Position numbers and translations under genes: made by a program
Source of the DNA: Arthrobacter cavernae
GTDB lineage: Bacteria; Actinomycetota; Actinomycetes; Actinomycetales; Micrococcaceae
Reading direction: 5' to 3'
DNA: 64,000 nt
NCBI RefSeq assembly: GCF_017368795.1
Contig: NZ_JAFNLL010000007.1
Coordinates: 141,039 to 205,038, forward strand
Notes under the pieces: model-generated
What the model saw: only the letters and a program-made list of their open reading frames with translations
Database searches by the model: none
What the model was told of the DNA's origin: nothing
Shown here: positions 41,318 to 52,276 of the stretch, piece after piece
Numbering within the stretch: the first letter of the stretch is position 1
Layout of the letters: the number at the start of each line of letters is the position of its first letter

Positions 41318-42538
41318 ATGGCGAATTTCAAGCAGTCCACCAAGCTTCATAATGTCCTTTACGACATCCGTGGACCGATCCTTCAGGCCGCCCAGCAGAT
41401 GGAGGCAGAGGGGCACCGCATCCTCAAACTGAACATCGGCAACCCTGCCCCCTTCGGCTTTGAAGCGCCGGACGCCATCCTGGTGGACATGATCCGCCAC
41501 CTGCCCCACGCCCAGGGCTACAGCGACTCGCGCGGCATCTTCTCGGCGCGCACCGCCGTCTCGCAGTACTACCAGACCCGCGGCATCCAGAACATCCACG
41601 TGGACGACATCTACCTCGGCAACGGTGTCAGCGAGCTCATCACGATGTCGCTCATGGCGCTGCTCGATGACGGGGACGAGGTCCTGATCCCCACTCCGGA
41701 CTACCCCTTGTGGACCGCCTCCGTGGCGTTGGCCGGCGGCAAGCCGGTGCACTACCTGTGCGACGAAGAATCCGGCTGGCAGCCTGACCTTGAGGACATG
41801 GAAGCCAGGATCACTCCCCGCACCAAGGGCATCGTGGTCATCAACCCGAACAACCCCACGGGAGCGGTCTACCCGGAGGAGACGCTCAGGAAGATCGTGG
41901 CCCTCGCCGAGAAGCACGGATTGGTGCTCTTTGCTGACGAGATCTACGAGAAGATCCTGTACGAAGATGCCGTCCACGTGAACCTTGCCGGCCTCACCGG
42001 CGACGACGTCCTCTGCCTGACCTTCAGCGGCCTGTCCAAGGCGTACCGGGTGTGCGGCTACCGCGCCGGGTGGATGGCCATCTCCGGGCCCAAGAAGGAC
42101 GCAGCCGACTATCTCGAGGGCATCAACCTGCTGGCCAACATGCGCCTCTGCGCCAACGTGCCCGCGCAGCATGCCATCCAGACGGCGCTCGGCGGCTACC
42201 AGAGCATCAACGATCTCATCCTGCCGGGCGGCCGGCTGCTCGAACAGCGCAACAAGGCCTACGATCTCCTCAACGCCATTCCAGGTGTCAGCACGCAGCA
42301 GGCCAGAGGCGCCCTGTACCTGTTCCCGAAGCTGGACCCCGAGGTCTACCACATCCGCGACGACGAGAAGTTTGTCCTGGACCTGCTCAAGGAACAGAAG
42401 ATCCTGGTCTCACACGGCCGGGCCTTCAACTGGGTGCGGCCCGACCACTTCCGCATGGTCACGCTCCCCAACGTCAAGGACATTGAAGAGGCCATCGGCC
42501 GCATGGCGGACTTCCTGTCGCGGTACCCGGGCAATTAG
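41318..42538 (+). CDS. alaT: Pyridoxal-phosphate aminotransferase, AlaT-like
   Basis: A 406-aa class I/II aminotransferase. LKLNIGNPAPFGFEAPDAI near the start, the YSDSRGIFSARTAV stretch, NPNNPTGAVYP near 186 and the PLP lysine in SGLSKAYRVCGYRAGW (near 245) match the glutamate-pyruvate aminotransferase AlaT group. It makes alanine from pyruvate and glutamate. ATG start. It is followed by the PPK2-type gene, with no functional link apparent. Confidence 0.85.
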   Translation: MANFKQSTKLHNVLYDIRGPILQAAQQMEAEGHRILKLNIGNPAPFGFEAPDAILVDMIRHLPHAQGYSDSRGIFSARTAVSQYYQTRGIQNIHVDDIYLGNGVSELITMSLMALLDDGDEVLIPTPDYPLWTASVALAGGKPVHYLCDEESGWQPDLEDMEARITPRTKGIVVINPNNPTGAVYPEETLRKIVALAEKHGLVLFADEIYEKILYEDAVHVNLAGLTGDDVLCLTFSGLSKAYRVCGYRAGWMAISGPKKDAADYLEGINLLANMRLCANVPAQHAIQTALGGYQSINDLILPGGRLLEQRNKAYDLLNAIPGVSTQQARGALYLFPKLDPEVYHIRDDEKFVLDLLKEQKILVSHGRAFNWVRPDHFRMVTLPNVKDIEEAIGRMADFLSRYPGN

Positions 42539-42592
42539 CCTGTAGTGCAATGCCGTGCCGCCCAGGCCACGGCAACGCGCGGAAGGCAGCCC

Positions 42593-43447
42593 ATGGCCGG
42601 AGTAGTGGAGTTCAAGCAGCACCCCTCGGAGGCGCTCAAGGCAGGCGCTGGCTTTGATCTGGCCGGCGTCGACCCCGATTCGACCCCCGGCTACACCGGC
42701 AAGAAAGCCGACGGCCAGGCCCTGCTCGATGCCCAGGACACCCGGCTTGCGGAACTGCAGGAAAAGCTCTTCGCCCATGGGAAATTCGGCGGCACCAAGC
42801 GGGTCCTGCTCATCCTGCAGGCCACGGACACCGCCGGAAAGGGCGGGATCGTCAGCCATGTGGTGGGCGCCATGGACCCGCAGGGGGTGCAGCTCACAGC
42901 GTTCAAGGCCCCCACGGATGAGGAAAAGGCGCACGACTTCCTGTGGCGCATCGAGAAGGAATTGCCCCGGGCCGGCATGGTGGGCGTCTTTGACCGCTCG
43001 CACTATGAGGACGTGCTGATCCACCGGGTCCATGCCTGGGCGGACGCGGAGGAACTGGAGCGGCGCTACGCCGCCATCAACGACTTCGAAGCCAGGCTGG
43101 CCGAACAAGGGACCTCGGTGGTCAAGGTCATGCTGCACATCAGCCGCGATGAGCAGAAGGCCCGGCTCCTGGACCGCCTCGATGATCCCGGCAAACACTG
43201 GAAGTACAGCACGGGTGACCTGGCCGAACGCGCCCAGTGGGAGGCCTACCAGGAGGCCTACGCCGTGGCGTTTGAAAAGACGTCAACGGCCTCGGCGCCC
43301 TGGCACGTGGTGCCTGCGAACAAGAAATGGTACGCCCGCATTGCGGTCCAGCAGTTGCTGCTGGAGGCGCTGGAAGGGCTGGACCTCCAATGGCCCAAGG
43401 TGGAGTTCGACGTCGCGGCCGAGCGGGCCCTGGTCCTGAAGAGCTGA
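42593..43447 (+). CDS. PPK2-family polyphosphate:nucleotide phosphotransferase
   Basis: A 284-aa P-loop kinase. Walker A is LILQATDTAGKGG (near 85), the lid and Walker B region MVGVFDRSHYEDVLIHRVHAW (near 130) and KVMLHISRDEQKARLLDRLDDPGKHWKYS (near 180). It transfers phosphate between polyphosphate and nucleoside mono- or diphosphates. ATG 42593 with a GGAAGG site is preferred; 16 upstream codons lack similarity. The stop lies in a 19-bp tandem repeat. Confidence 0.87.
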   Translation: MAGVVEFKQHPSEALKAGAGFDLAGVDPDSTPGYTGKKADGQALLDAQDTRLAELQEKLFAHGKFGGTKRVLLILQATDTAGKGGIVSHVVGAMDPQGVQLTAFKAPTDEEKAHDFLWRIEKELPRAGMVGVFDRSHYEDVLIHRVHAWADAEELERRYAAINDFEARLAEQGTSVVKVMLHISRDEQKARLLDRLDDPGKHWKYSTGDLAERAQWEAYQEAYAVAFEKTSTASAPWHVVPANKKWYARIAVQQLLLEALEGLDLQWPKVEFDVAAERALVLKS

Positions 43448-43488
43448 GCTTGTCCTGAAGAGCTGAGCTCGTCCTGAAGGGCTGAGTT
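43433..43488 (+). repeat. 19-bp tandem repeat spanning the PPK2 stop
   Basis: Units begin with GTCCTGAAGAGCTGAGCT at 43433, 43452 and 43471 (the third with two changes). The array crosses the PPK2 stop and reaches the convergent xseB stop. It probably arose by slippage and has no clear function. Confidence 0.8.
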
Positions 43489-43771
43489 AGCCGGCCGCGG
43501 AGTCTGTTCCGGTTCCGGTTCCGGAACCGGATTCCGCGCCGCTGGCGCCGGAACTGGTCGTGTCCCGGGCCGAGGCAAGCCTCCGCCGGGCGCCCTCAAG
43601 CCACTCTTCACAGCGCTTGGCCAGGGCCTCGCCACGCTCCCACAGGGCAAGGGACTCCTCCAGGCTGGCCCCGCCGGCCTCCAGGCGGCCCACTACGGCC
43701 ACCAGCTGCTCGCGGGCTTCTTCGTAGCTCAGCCCGTCCAGTGTTTCGGAGGTTTCGTTGCTTGCGGTCAT
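43487..43771 (-). CDS. xseB: Exodeoxyribonuclease VII small subunit
   Basis: A 94-aa protein. [49 protein letters not shown] is the two-helix XseB core (residues 14-65). XseB wraps the large subunit's coiled coil to form exonuclease VII, which degrades single-stranded DNA into oligonucleotides. The C-terminal tail is Ser/Gly-rich. The ATG overlaps the xseA stop by four bases. Confidence 0.92.
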   Translation of the reverse strand: MTASNETSETLDGLSYEEAREQLVAVVGRLEAGGASLEESLALWERGEALAKRCEEWLEGARRRLASARDTTSSGASGAESGSGTGTGTDSAAG

Positions 43772-45060
43772 GGTGTGTTCCTTACGTCGTTCACATTCGA
43801 TGCTGGCTGGGACGAGACCGCGGTGAACCTGCCCTCGGCCACACGGATGGCCAGTGCCGTTCCGGCGGGGGCCTGCTCCGGGCTGCTGACCACGGTGTGC
43901 GCGGCGCCGTCTGCGCCCACCAGCTGGACCACCGAGTAGCCGCGGTCGAGCGTGTTCTGCGGAGACAGTGCCCGGACCTGTGCGCGGAGATGCTGCACCT
44001 GGTCCAGTGCACGGACGACGGCGGTGCTGACCGAGGCGTGGGCCCGTTGCCGCAGCCGGTGGACGTCCTCGGCGCGAGCCGCGACCATGCTCTCCGGTGC
44101 GGCCAGGACGGGGCGGGAGCGCAGCGAATGCAGCCGCTCGGCCTCGCGTTCCACCATCCGGCCGACGCTGCGCCGCAGGTACTCCCGGGCCTGGCCGACC
44201 ATGGCGAGTTCTTCGGCGACCTCCGGAACAATCCGTTTGGCGGCATCAGTCGGAGTGGAAGCGCGAAGGTCCGCGACGTCGTCGAGGATGGGCCGGTCTG
44301 CCTCGTGGCCGATGGCGCTGACCACGGGGGTGGAGGCCGCGGACACGGCGCGGACCAGCTCTTCGTTGCTGAACGGCAGTAGGTCTTCCAGGGCACCGCC
44401 GCCGCGGGCGATGACAATGACGTCAATGTGCGGATCGGCATCGAGATCCTGCAAGGCGCCGATGACCTGGGCAACGGCCGTGTTGCCCTGGACGGCCACC
44501 TCACGGACATCGAACTCGACGGCGGGCCAGCGGAGGGCGGCGTTGCGCAGGACGTCCTTCTTGGCATCGGAGTCGCGGCCGGTGATGAGACCGATCCGGT
44601 GGGGGAGTAGCGGCAGTCGTTTCTTCCGGGATTCGGCGAACAGTCCCTCCGCCGCGAGTGCCTGGCGGAGCCGTTCGATCCGGGCCAGCAGGTCACCGAG
44701 GCCGACGGGGCGGATGTCCTTGACGGACATGTTGAGCCGCCCGGTCTTGAGCCAGAATTCGGGTTTCACCAGGGCAACAACCCGGGAACCGCGTTCCAGG
44801 GGCGTCGACTGGCGGTCCAGCACATTGGACCAGACAGATGCGGGCAGGGAGATCTCGGCGTCCACATCGCGCAGGGTCAGGAACGCGTTGCTGCCGCGCC
44901 TGTTCAGCTCGATGACCTGGCCTTCGATCCAGGCCGCGGGGGCACGCTCCACATGGGCCTTGAGCTTGCTGGAGAGCAGCTGCAGGGGCCAAGGGTTCTC
45001 CGGGCTGGTTTCCGCGGCTGTGCCGGGCAGCGTCGATTCGGGCAGGGCGTCAGCGCTCAT
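43768..45060 (-). CDS. xseA: Exodeoxyribonuclease VII large subunit
   Basis: A 430-aa nuclease subunit. The N-terminal OB-fold ([22 protein letters not shown]) is followed by the catalytic domain [20 protein letters not shown] near 150, [22 protein letters not shown] near 205 and [26 protein letters not shown] near 245. A coiled coil spans about 280-370. The start at 45060 (MSADALPES) matches the family length; the frame stays open upstream without similarity. It is upstream of and coupled to xseB. Confidence 0.92.
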   Translation of the reverse strand: MSADALPESTLPGTAAETSPENPWPLQLLSSKLKAHVERAPAAWIEGQVIELNRRGSNAFLTLRDVDAEISLPASVWSNVLDRQSTPLERGSRVVALVKPEFWLKTGRLNMSVKDIRPVGLGDLLARIERLRQALAAEGLFAESRKKRLPLLPHRIGLITGRDSDAKKDVLRNAALRWPAVEFDVREVAVQGNTAVAQVIGALQDLDADPHIDVIVIARGGGALEDLLPFSNEELVRAVSAASTPVVSAIGHEADRPILDDVADLRASTPTDAAKRIVPEVAEELAMVGQAREYLRRSVGRMVEREAERLHSLRSRPVLAAPESMVAARAEDVHRLRQRAHASVSTAVVRALDQVQHLRAQVRALSPQNTLDRGYSVVQLVGADGAAHTVVSSPEQAPAGTALAIRVAEGRFTAVSSQPASNVNDVRNTP

Positions 45061-45279
45061 CGCGGCGGGTCCTGTCTGCCTGTTGCTGCTGCATTTCTCT
45101 TGTCCTCGCTGCCACGGCACCGGAACCCGGCACCCAGCCTGCACTGTCAACCCCGATGGGGGCGCATCCGGCCGGCCTTCCAACTCTATCCATAGCTTTA
45201 GCACCCAGCTCCGACATTTTCCCATCCCCGCGGCCCGCCATAGGATGGCAATTACGCCCTCCCGATCCTGAGGACCCCC

Positions 45280-46131
45280 TTGCGCACGTTTGTATCTGCC
45301 GCGGCAGTGATCCTGTCCCTGCTGCTCGCCGCCGTGGCTGTGCCCACGGCCTGGGTTGACTCCAATATCGTCCGCGAGGACGGTTTCGTCCGCCTGACCG
45401 CGGCGCTGGGCAAGGACCAGGCCTTCCAGCACAGCCTGGCCATGGCCGCGGTGGGAAGCCTGGAATCCGCCATCGAGCTCCCGGCGGCTGCGGAGCAGCT
45501 GGCCGCAGGCATTCTCGAGGACGCGGCCACCAGCATGCAGTCCTGGCCGGAGTTCCCGGGAGCCTGGGACGAGACCATCCGGAAAAGCCACCGGCTGAAC
45601 TTCACCGATCCTTCCAGCGTCACGGAAGAGACGCCGGCCCCCACGTCCCTGATCCTCGACGTCGGTCCTCTTGTCGGGCTCGTGGCGGCGCGGCTCACCG
45701 CAGCCACCGGACTGCCCGTTGACGTGCCGGACGCCGCTTTGATCAATATCGGCGCACCCTCACAGCGCCAGTTGGTGGAACGCGCGGCCGCTTTCGCGCC
45801 GCTCTGGTGGGTGCCGGCGCTGGGCGCGCTCGTGTCGCTGTGCCTCGCCTTCGTTGCTGCCCGACGGCGGTCGCGCCTGGCCGTCTTCGCCGGTCTGGGG
45901 TTCGCTGTGGTTGCCGCTGTCTGGACGGCCTCTGCAGGGATTGCCGGCGGGGTAGTGGGCAGCATGGCCAGCGGAAACCCTGTCGCCGAGGTGTTCAAGC
46001 GGGAGTTCGTGGCCGCGTGCCAGGCCGGCTTTGGGCAATGGGTTGTCCTGGCCCTGGCCGGAGCCGGTGGGCTCGTCGCCCTGGGTGCTGTGGCGTGGGC
46101 CGTATCGTCCGGCCGCCGCAGGACCGCGTGA
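45280..46131 (+). CDS. Hypothetical membrane protein, 283 aa
   Basis: Not assigned to a named family. An N-terminal hydrophobic segment (SAAAVILSLLLAAVAVPTAWV) is followed by an extracytoplasmic region of about 140 residues (DSNIVREDGFVRLTAALGKD onward). Then come three more spans (LWWVPALGALVSLCLAFVAA, VFAGLGFAVVAAVWTASAG, VVLALAGAGGLVALGAVAWAV in pieces). The start is a TTG with TGAGGA before it. It lies divergent from xseA and just upstream of ispH, a conserved neighbourhood in related actinobacteria. Function unknown. Confidence 0.75.
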   Translation: MRTFVSAAAVILSLLLAAVAVPTAWVDSNIVREDGFVRLTAALGKDQAFQHSLAMAAVGSLESAIELPAAAEQLAAGILEDAATSMQSWPEFPGAWDETIRKSHRLNFTDPSSVTEETPAPTSLILDVGPLVGLVAARLTAATGLPVDVPDAALINIGAPSQRQLVERAAAFAPLWWVPALGALVSLCLAFVAARRRSRLAVFAGLGFAVVAAVWTASAGIAGGVVGSMASGNPVAEVFKREFVAACQAGFGQWVVLALAGAGGLVALGAVAWAVSSGRRRTA

Positions 46132-46186
46132 CAGGGGGACAGGCCCGCGTGACCGTGGCGCGAAACGCTGACGGTAGCATTGAGGG

Positions 46187-47272
46187 ATGAGCAGCTCAGC
46201 AGTTTCCATCCCGATGCCCACCGTCCCCCGCAGGCGGCGATCGCCGGAAGAGGTGCTGGCTGCGGCCCCGGTCAGCGGCCCCAAAAAGGTCCTGCTGGCG
46301 GCCCCGCGCGGCTACTGCGCCGGCGTGGACCGGGCGGTCATCGCCGTCGAGAAGGCACTGGAACACTACGGTCCGCCCGTCTATGTCCGCAAGCAGATCG
46401 TGCACAACGTGCACGTCGTCAGCTCCCTTGAGGAACAGGGCGCCATCTTCGTGGACGAGACCGACGAGGTGCCCCAGGGCGCCCTCGTGATCTTCTCTGC
46501 CCACGGCGTGTCTCCCGCCGTCGTCCAGTCTGCCGAGGACCGTGGGCTGCGCACCATCGACGCCACGTGCCCGTTGGTCACCAAGGTCCACCGCGAAGCA
46601 GTCCGCTTCGCCAAGGAAGACTATGACATCCTGCTGATCGGCCACGAGGGGCACGAGGAAGTCGAAGGAACCGCAGGCGAGGCTCCGGACCACATCCAGA
46701 TCATCAACGGACCGCATGAGGTGGACAAGGTCACGGTGCGTGACCCGGAGAAGACCATCTGGCTTTCGCAGACGACCCTGAGCGTGGACGAGACCATGGA
46801 GACGGTCCGCCTGCTCAAGGACCGGTTCCCCACCCTGCAGGATCCGCCCAGCGACGACATCTGCTATGCCACCACCAACCGCCAGGTGGCCATCAAGAAG
46901 ATCGCACCGCAGGCCGATCTGGTGATCGTGGTCGGCTCGGCCAATTCCTCCAACTCCGTCCGACTCGTGGAAGTCGCCCTGGAATACGGGGCCAAGGCCT
47001 CCTACCGGGTCGACTTCGCCAACGAGGTGGACGAACGCTGGTTCGAAGGCGTGGCCAGCGTGGGAGTCACCTCCGGCGCCTCCGTTCCCGAGGTCTTGGT
47101 CCAGGATGTGCTGCGCCTGCTGGCCGACTACGGTTATGGCTCTGTGGAGGAAGTTGTGACGGCGGAGGAAGACCTGCTCTTCTCCCTCCCCAAGGAACTG
47201 CGCGCCACGCTGAAGGCAGCCGGCGACGTTACACGTGCCCTCGGCGGGCGCGGGGGCCGCGAAAACTGCTAG
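46187..47272 (+). CDS. ispH: 4-hydroxy-3-methylbut-2-enyl diphosphate reductase
   Basis: A 361-aa iron-sulfur enzyme, last step of the MEP isoprenoid pathway (HMBPP to IPP and DMAPP). The three cluster ligands are C44 ([10 protein letters not shown]), C128 (DATCPLVTK) and C226 ([11 protein letters not shown]). H106 lies in FSAHGVSP, and [11 protein letters not shown] (near 151) holds further active-site residues. The N-terminal 30 residues are a variable extension. ATG 46187 with a close TGAGGG site. Confidence 0.93.
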   Translation: MSSSAVSIPMPTVPRRRRSPEEVLAAAPVSGPKKVLLAAPRGYCAGVDRAVIAVEKALEHYGPPVYVRKQIVHNVHVVSSLEEQGAIFVDETDEVPQGALVIFSAHGVSPAVVQSAEDRGLRTIDATCPLVTKVHREAVRFAKEDYDILLIGHEGHEEVEGTAGEAPDHIQIINGPHEVDKVTVRDPEKTIWLSQTTLSVDETMETVRLLKDRFPTLQDPPSDDICYATTNRQVAIKKIAPQADLVIVVGSANSSNSVRLVEVALEYGAKASYRVDFANEVDERWFEGVASVGVTSGASVPEVLVQDVLRLLADYGYGSVEEVVTAEEDLLFSLPKELRATLKAAGDVTRALGGRGGRENC

Positions 47273-47363
47273 GGCTGGCCGCTCCTGCCGGGGCGGCCGG
47301 GAGCCGGTACGGACCGCGACGTGCTGAGCGCCGTGGCCGCTCCAACGGGTAGAATCAATCCTC

Positions 47364-48449
<1,086 letters not shown>

Positions 48450-48484
48450 TTGCTTCACGCCGACGTCACTTCAGGCAACGGTCC

Positions 48485-48519
48485 AAAAAGCCCCGGTTCC
48501 TCTGGAGCCGGGGCTTTTT
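48485..48519. terminator. Strong intrinsic terminator after ychF
   Basis: AAAAAGCCCCGG, an 11-base loop, and CCGGGGCTTTTTT: a G+C-rich stem with A-run and T-run, effective in both directions. It lies 35 bases past the ychF stop. The remaining 260 bases to 48778 are AT-richer and hold the promoter of the peptide importer. Confidence 0.92.
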
Positions 48520-48778
48520 TCATGCCCTGACCCTGCCTGTCCAGCTGTCAGACAGGCGTATGCTACCACTGAGTAACATGTGACTTGAAATTCCGGAGAC
48601 TTTACGCAATCTGTCAGGTTGCGGAACGGTTACAGTTTGGCAATTGTGTTCCACGTTCCGAACTCAATGTGGTTAGGCTTACACCCACATGTAGGCAACG
48701 TCACAGTAGGAATCTGTGCTTGCCTCGGGGGAAATCACGAATTCTCCTTGACCAACTCCACGACTAATAGGAGGCGGA

Positions 48779-50554
48779 ATGCGTTTCGGACGTACTTCCA
48801 AAGCGGTGGGTATCGCGGCAATCGCCGCATTCGTACTGAGTGCCTGCGCCGGCAACACCGGCGGAACCACCCCGACTACGGGGACGGCCAAGCAGGGGGG
48901 GACGGCAACAGTAGTTGAGACGAACGCATTTTACTCGTTCAACCCCAACACGGCCGACGGCAACAACGACATCAACTCAAAAGTCAGTTACGCCACCCAC
49001 TCGGGCTTCTACTACATCGACAACAAGCTGAACGTTGTCCACAATGACAAGTTCGGCAAGTATGAAAAGGTCTCGGACAACCCGCTGACGGTCAAGTACA
49101 CCATCAACGAAGGCGTGAAATGGTCTGACGGCGCTCCCGTCTCGGCCGCTGACCTCCTCCTGCAGTGGGCCGCCTTCTCGGGTTACTACGACGACGCCAA
49201 CGCCGAAGCCAAGACGGGAACGTCCTACTTCTCGTACGCGGGCGATCCGGCTGGCCTGGCATTGACGGATTTCCCGGAGATCGGCGACAACAACCGTTCA
49301 ATGACCCTCAAGTACTCCAAACCGTACGCCGACTGGGAGATCGCTCTCGCTGGCCCGAGCATCGACGTCCCGGCCCACGTGCTGGCCCAGAAGGCGGGGC
49401 TGAAGGACACCCAGGCGTTTATCGACCACCTCAAGGGTATGCCTCGTGGCGATGCCAAGGCACCCAAGGCCGCGGACGCCGCGCTCAAGACCATGGCCGA
49501 AATGTGGAACACGGGCTTTGACACGAAGACCCTTCCGTCGGACTCGAACCTGTTCCTTTCCAACGGTCCGTACATCGTCAAGAGCGTAAGCCAGGACCAG
49601 TCGCTCACCATGGTCCGCAACAAGGACTACAACTGGGGTCCTACGGCCAGCCTGGACGAGATCACTGTCCGCTACATCGGCTCGGCTCCGGCCCAGGTAC
49701 AGGCGCTGAAGAACGGCGAGGCCGACATCATCGCGCCGCAGCCTTCTGCAGACACGCTTGACCAGCTGAAGGCGCTCTCCAGCCAGGGTGTCACGGTCGA
49801 GCAGGGCAACCAGCTCGCATACGACCACCTGGACCTGAACTACTCCGGTCCGCTGGCCGAGAAGAACGTCCGCGAAGCCTTCATGAAGACCGTTCCGCGC
49901 AAGGACATTGTCGACAAGATCGTCAAGAAGCTTGACCCCAACGCCAAGCCCCTGGACTCGCAGCTGTTCGTACCGCAGCAGGCCGCGTACGCCAATTCGG
50001 CTTCAAACAACGGATCCTCTGCTTTCGGGGACGTGGACATCGACGGCGCCAAGAAGCTCCTGAACGGCGCCACGCCGGAAATCAAGATCATGTACAACAA
50101 GGACAATCCGAACCGTGTCGATGCGTTCTCGCTGATCCGCGAGTCTGCCGCAAAGGCTGGCTTCAAGATCGTCGACGGCGGTCTGGGCGCCTCCGACTGG
50201 GGCAAGGCCCTGGGCGATGGCACATACGATGCAACGATCTTCGGCTGGATCAACCCGGGGGTCGGCGTTGCCGGTGTTCCGCAGATCTTCCGCACCAACA
50301 ATGGCTCCAACTTCAACAAGTTCAGCGATCCCGAGGCTGACAAGCTGATGGACGAACTGATCGGTACGACGGATCGCGGCAAGCAGGACGAACTGATCAC
50401 ACAGATTGACAAGAAGATCTGGGATTCCGCCTATGGACTTCCGCTCTTCCAGTCCATTGGTGTGGACGCCTACAGCGACCGCATCACGGGCGTGAAGTTC
50501 ATGCCGAACCAGACCGGTGTCTGGTGGAACTTCTGGGAGTGGGCTGAAAAGTAG
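48779..50554 (+). CDS. Peptide ABC transporter substrate-binding lipoprotein
   Basis: A 591-aa family 5 solute-binding lipoprotein. The signal peptide ends in LSAC (cysteine near residue 23). NPLTVKYTINEGVKWSDGAPVSAADLLLQW near 101, LSNGPYIVKSVSQDQSLTMVRNKDY near 258 and VREAFMKTVPRKDIVDKI near 362 are signatures of DppA/OppA-type proteins. It binds oligopeptides outside the membrane for the permeases downstream. A hairpin after its stop would let this gene be expressed more strongly than the rest, as is common for binding proteins. ATG with TAGGAGG upstream. Confidence 0.9.
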   Translation: MRFGRTSKAVGIAAIAAFVLSACAGNTGGTTPTTGTAKQGGTATVVETNAFYSFNPNTADGNNDINSKVSYATHSGFYYIDNKLNVVHNDKFGKYEKVSDNPLTVKYTINEGVKWSDGAPVSAADLLLQWAAFSGYYDDANAEAKTGTSYFSYAGDPAGLALTDFPEIGDNNRSMTLKYSKPYADWEIALAGPSIDVPAHVLAQKAGLKDTQAFIDHLKGMPRGDAKAPKAADAALKTMAEMWNTGFDTKTLPSDSNLFLSNGPYIVKSVSQDQSLTMVRNKDYNWGPTASLDEITVRYIGSAPAQVQALKNGEADIIAPQPSADTLDQLKALSSQGVTVEQGNQLAYDHLDLNYSGPLAEKNVREAFMKTVPRKDIVDKIVKKLDPNAKPLDSQLFVPQQAAYANSASNNGSSAFGDVDIDGAKKLLNGATPEIKIMYNKDNPNRVDAFSLIRESAAKAGFKIVDGGLGASDWGKALGDGTYDATIFGWINPGVGVAGVPQIFRTNNGSNFNKFSDPEADKLMDELIGTTDRGKQDELITQIDKKIWDSAYGLPLFQSIGVDAYSDRITGVKFMPNQTGVWWNFWEWAEK

Positions 50555-50584
50555 GCCGACGCTCAGCGAGCGAAACAGCTAGCA

Positions 50585-50622
50585 AAGGCGCCGGGACCGA
50601 AGCACCATGGTCCCGGCGCCTT
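50585..50622 (+). terminator. Hairpin between binding-protein and permease genes
   Basis: AAGGCGCCGGGACC and GGTCCCGGCGCCTT form a perfect 14-bp stem with a 10-base loop, 31 bases past the stop. It probably terminates part of the transcripts and gives excess binding protein. Confidence 0.75.
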
Positions 50623-50734
50623 CTGCAGCACGACCGGTATTTGCCGGCTCCCGGCGGACAACGCTGGCGAGTCCGGCACGATTCTGCGATAGGTCAGGGA
50701 CAACCTCTGGCCTGGATCTTGAGGTTCTTTCACC

Positions 50735-52276
50735 ATGGTGACCTATATCGTCAGGCGGCTGGTTACCGCCGCAATCATACTTCTAGGGGCTTCGTTCCTG
50801 GTCTATCTCCTGACAGCGTCGTCAGGTGACCCCCTGGCAGACCTCCGCGCCAGCAGCGCCCCCAACAAGCAGGCGCTCATGGATGCCCGGAGCGAACTAC
50901 TTGATCTTGACACACCTGCCCCCCTTCGATACTTCAAATGGCTCGGCGGCGCCGCCCAATGCCTCGTCCCTTTCGCCAATTCCTGCGATCTCGGCAAGAA
51001 CATCACGGGCCAGCCCATTACCGAGGCACTGGGCTTTGCCTTGGTCCAGACGCTGACGCTGGTCACGGGCGCCACCGTCCTGGCCATCCTGATCGGCATC
51101 ACCCTCGGAATCATCACTGCATTGAGGCAGTACAGCGCTCTGGACTATGGCGTGACGTTCATGGCCTTCCTCTTCTTTTCACTGCCGATCTTCTGGGTGG
51201 CCGTGCTCCTGAAGGAATTCGGTGCCATCGGCTTCAACGACTTCCTCCGCAATCCCGAGATACCGCTTCCCGTGTCCCTCGCCGTAGGTGCCATAGCCGG
51301 CCTCTTGGTCGCGGTGGCCGCGGGCGGAGACTTGAAGCGCCGGGCCATTACAGGTGGCTCGGTTTTCGCCGCCGTCACGTTGGTGCTGGTGTATTTCTCG
51401 GCAACCCTTTGGTTCCGGAACCCCGGGCTCGGCCCTGTGGTCATCGCCGTTGCCGGCGTCGGCATTGCCTTCGCGGTCACGCTCTTGGCAGCCGGCTTGA
51501 AGAACCGCAAGGCCCTCCAGTCCTCCCTGATCGTGGTGGGCATCGGCGTCGTGGCGTATTTTGCGGTGCAGCCGCTGCTGGCCGAGGCCACGGCCTTGAT
51601 GATCGTCCTGCTGGCTATCGGAACTGTGCTGATCGGGGTCGGCGTCGGGTATCTGATGGGTGGCTACGACCGCGGCCAGTCAATGCGGTCGGCCGGCATC
51701 ACGGCTTTCCTCGTTGGAGGACTCGTGATCTTGGACCGCTTCATGCAGGCCTGGCCAACGTACTTCAACAACAGCCGTGTCCGCGGCCGTCCGATTGCCA
51801 CGATCGGTGCAGGAACTCCGAACATCCAGGGTGATTTCTGGGTCCTGAGTCTCGATACGTTCACCCACCTTCTCCTTCCGACCGTGGCCCTGATCCTGGT
51901 CTCGCTGGCCAGCTACACGCGCTTCACACGGTCTTCGATGCTGGAAATCATGAACATGGACTACATCCGGACGGCCCGTGCCAAGGGCTTGTCCGAACGG
52001 TCCGTCGTCATGGGCCACGCATTCCGCAACGCGCTGATTCCAATCGCCACGATTGTGGCCTTCGACATCGGGGCGCTGATCGGCGGCGCCGTCATCACGG
52101 AGACAGTCTTCTCCGTGCGGGGGATGGGCTTCCTGTTCCTGGACGGCATTATGCACATTGATCCGAACCCCGTCATGGGCGTGTTCCTGTGCGTCGCGAT
52201 GACCGCGATGGTCTTCAACCTCATTGCGGACCTTGCGTACTCCGCACTCGATCCCCGCGTAAGGATAAAAGCATGA
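50735..52276 (+). CDS. Peptide ABC transporter permease (DppB-like) with a large internal insertion
   Basis: A 513-aa permease; DppB/OppB proteins are normally 300-340 residues. The N-terminus (VTYIVRRLVTAAIILLGASFLVYLL) and the C-terminal half are typical. The EAA loop reads MNMDYIRTARAKGLSERSVVMGHAFRNALIPIAT (near 405-440), and the protein ends with ALIGGAVITETVFSVRGMG and LAYSALDPRVR. Between about residues 175 and 330 lies an extra stretch with about six further hydrophobic segments (for example VSLAVGAIAGLLVAVAAGG and SLIVVGIGVVAYFAVQPLL). It forms the channel with the next gene, whose ATG overlaps its stop. Confidence 0.86.
   Translation: MVTYIVRRLVTAAIILLGASFLVYLLTASSGDPLADLRASSAPNKQALMDARSELLDLDTPAPLRYFKWLGGAAQCLVPFANSCDLGKNITGQPITEALGFALVQTLTLVTGATVLAILIGITLGIITALRQYSALDYGVTFMAFLFFSLPIFWVAVLLKEFGAIGFNDFLRNPEIPLPVSLAVGAIAGLLVAVAAGGDLKRRAITGGSVFAAVTLVLVYFSATLWFRNPGLGPVVIAVAGVGIAFAVTLLAAGLKNRKALQSSLIVVGIGVVAYFAVQPLLAEATALMIVLLAIGTVLIGVGVGYLMGGYDRGQSMRSAGITAFLVGGLVILDRFMQAWPTYFNNSRVRGRPIATIGAGTPNIQGDFWVLSLDTFTHLLLPTVALILVSLASYTRFTRSSMLEIMNMDYIRTARAKGLSERSVVMGHAFRNALIPIATIVAFDIGALIGGAVITETVFSVRGMGFLFLDGIMHIDPNPVMGVFLCVAMTAMVFNLIADLAYSALDPRVRIKA

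Noticed and set aside
48660..48720. Possible DtxR/IdeR iron box upstream of the peptide-binding protein (GGTTAGGCTTAC)
   Set aside because: Only one half resembles the consensus and the second half does not match; not enough for an iron-box call.
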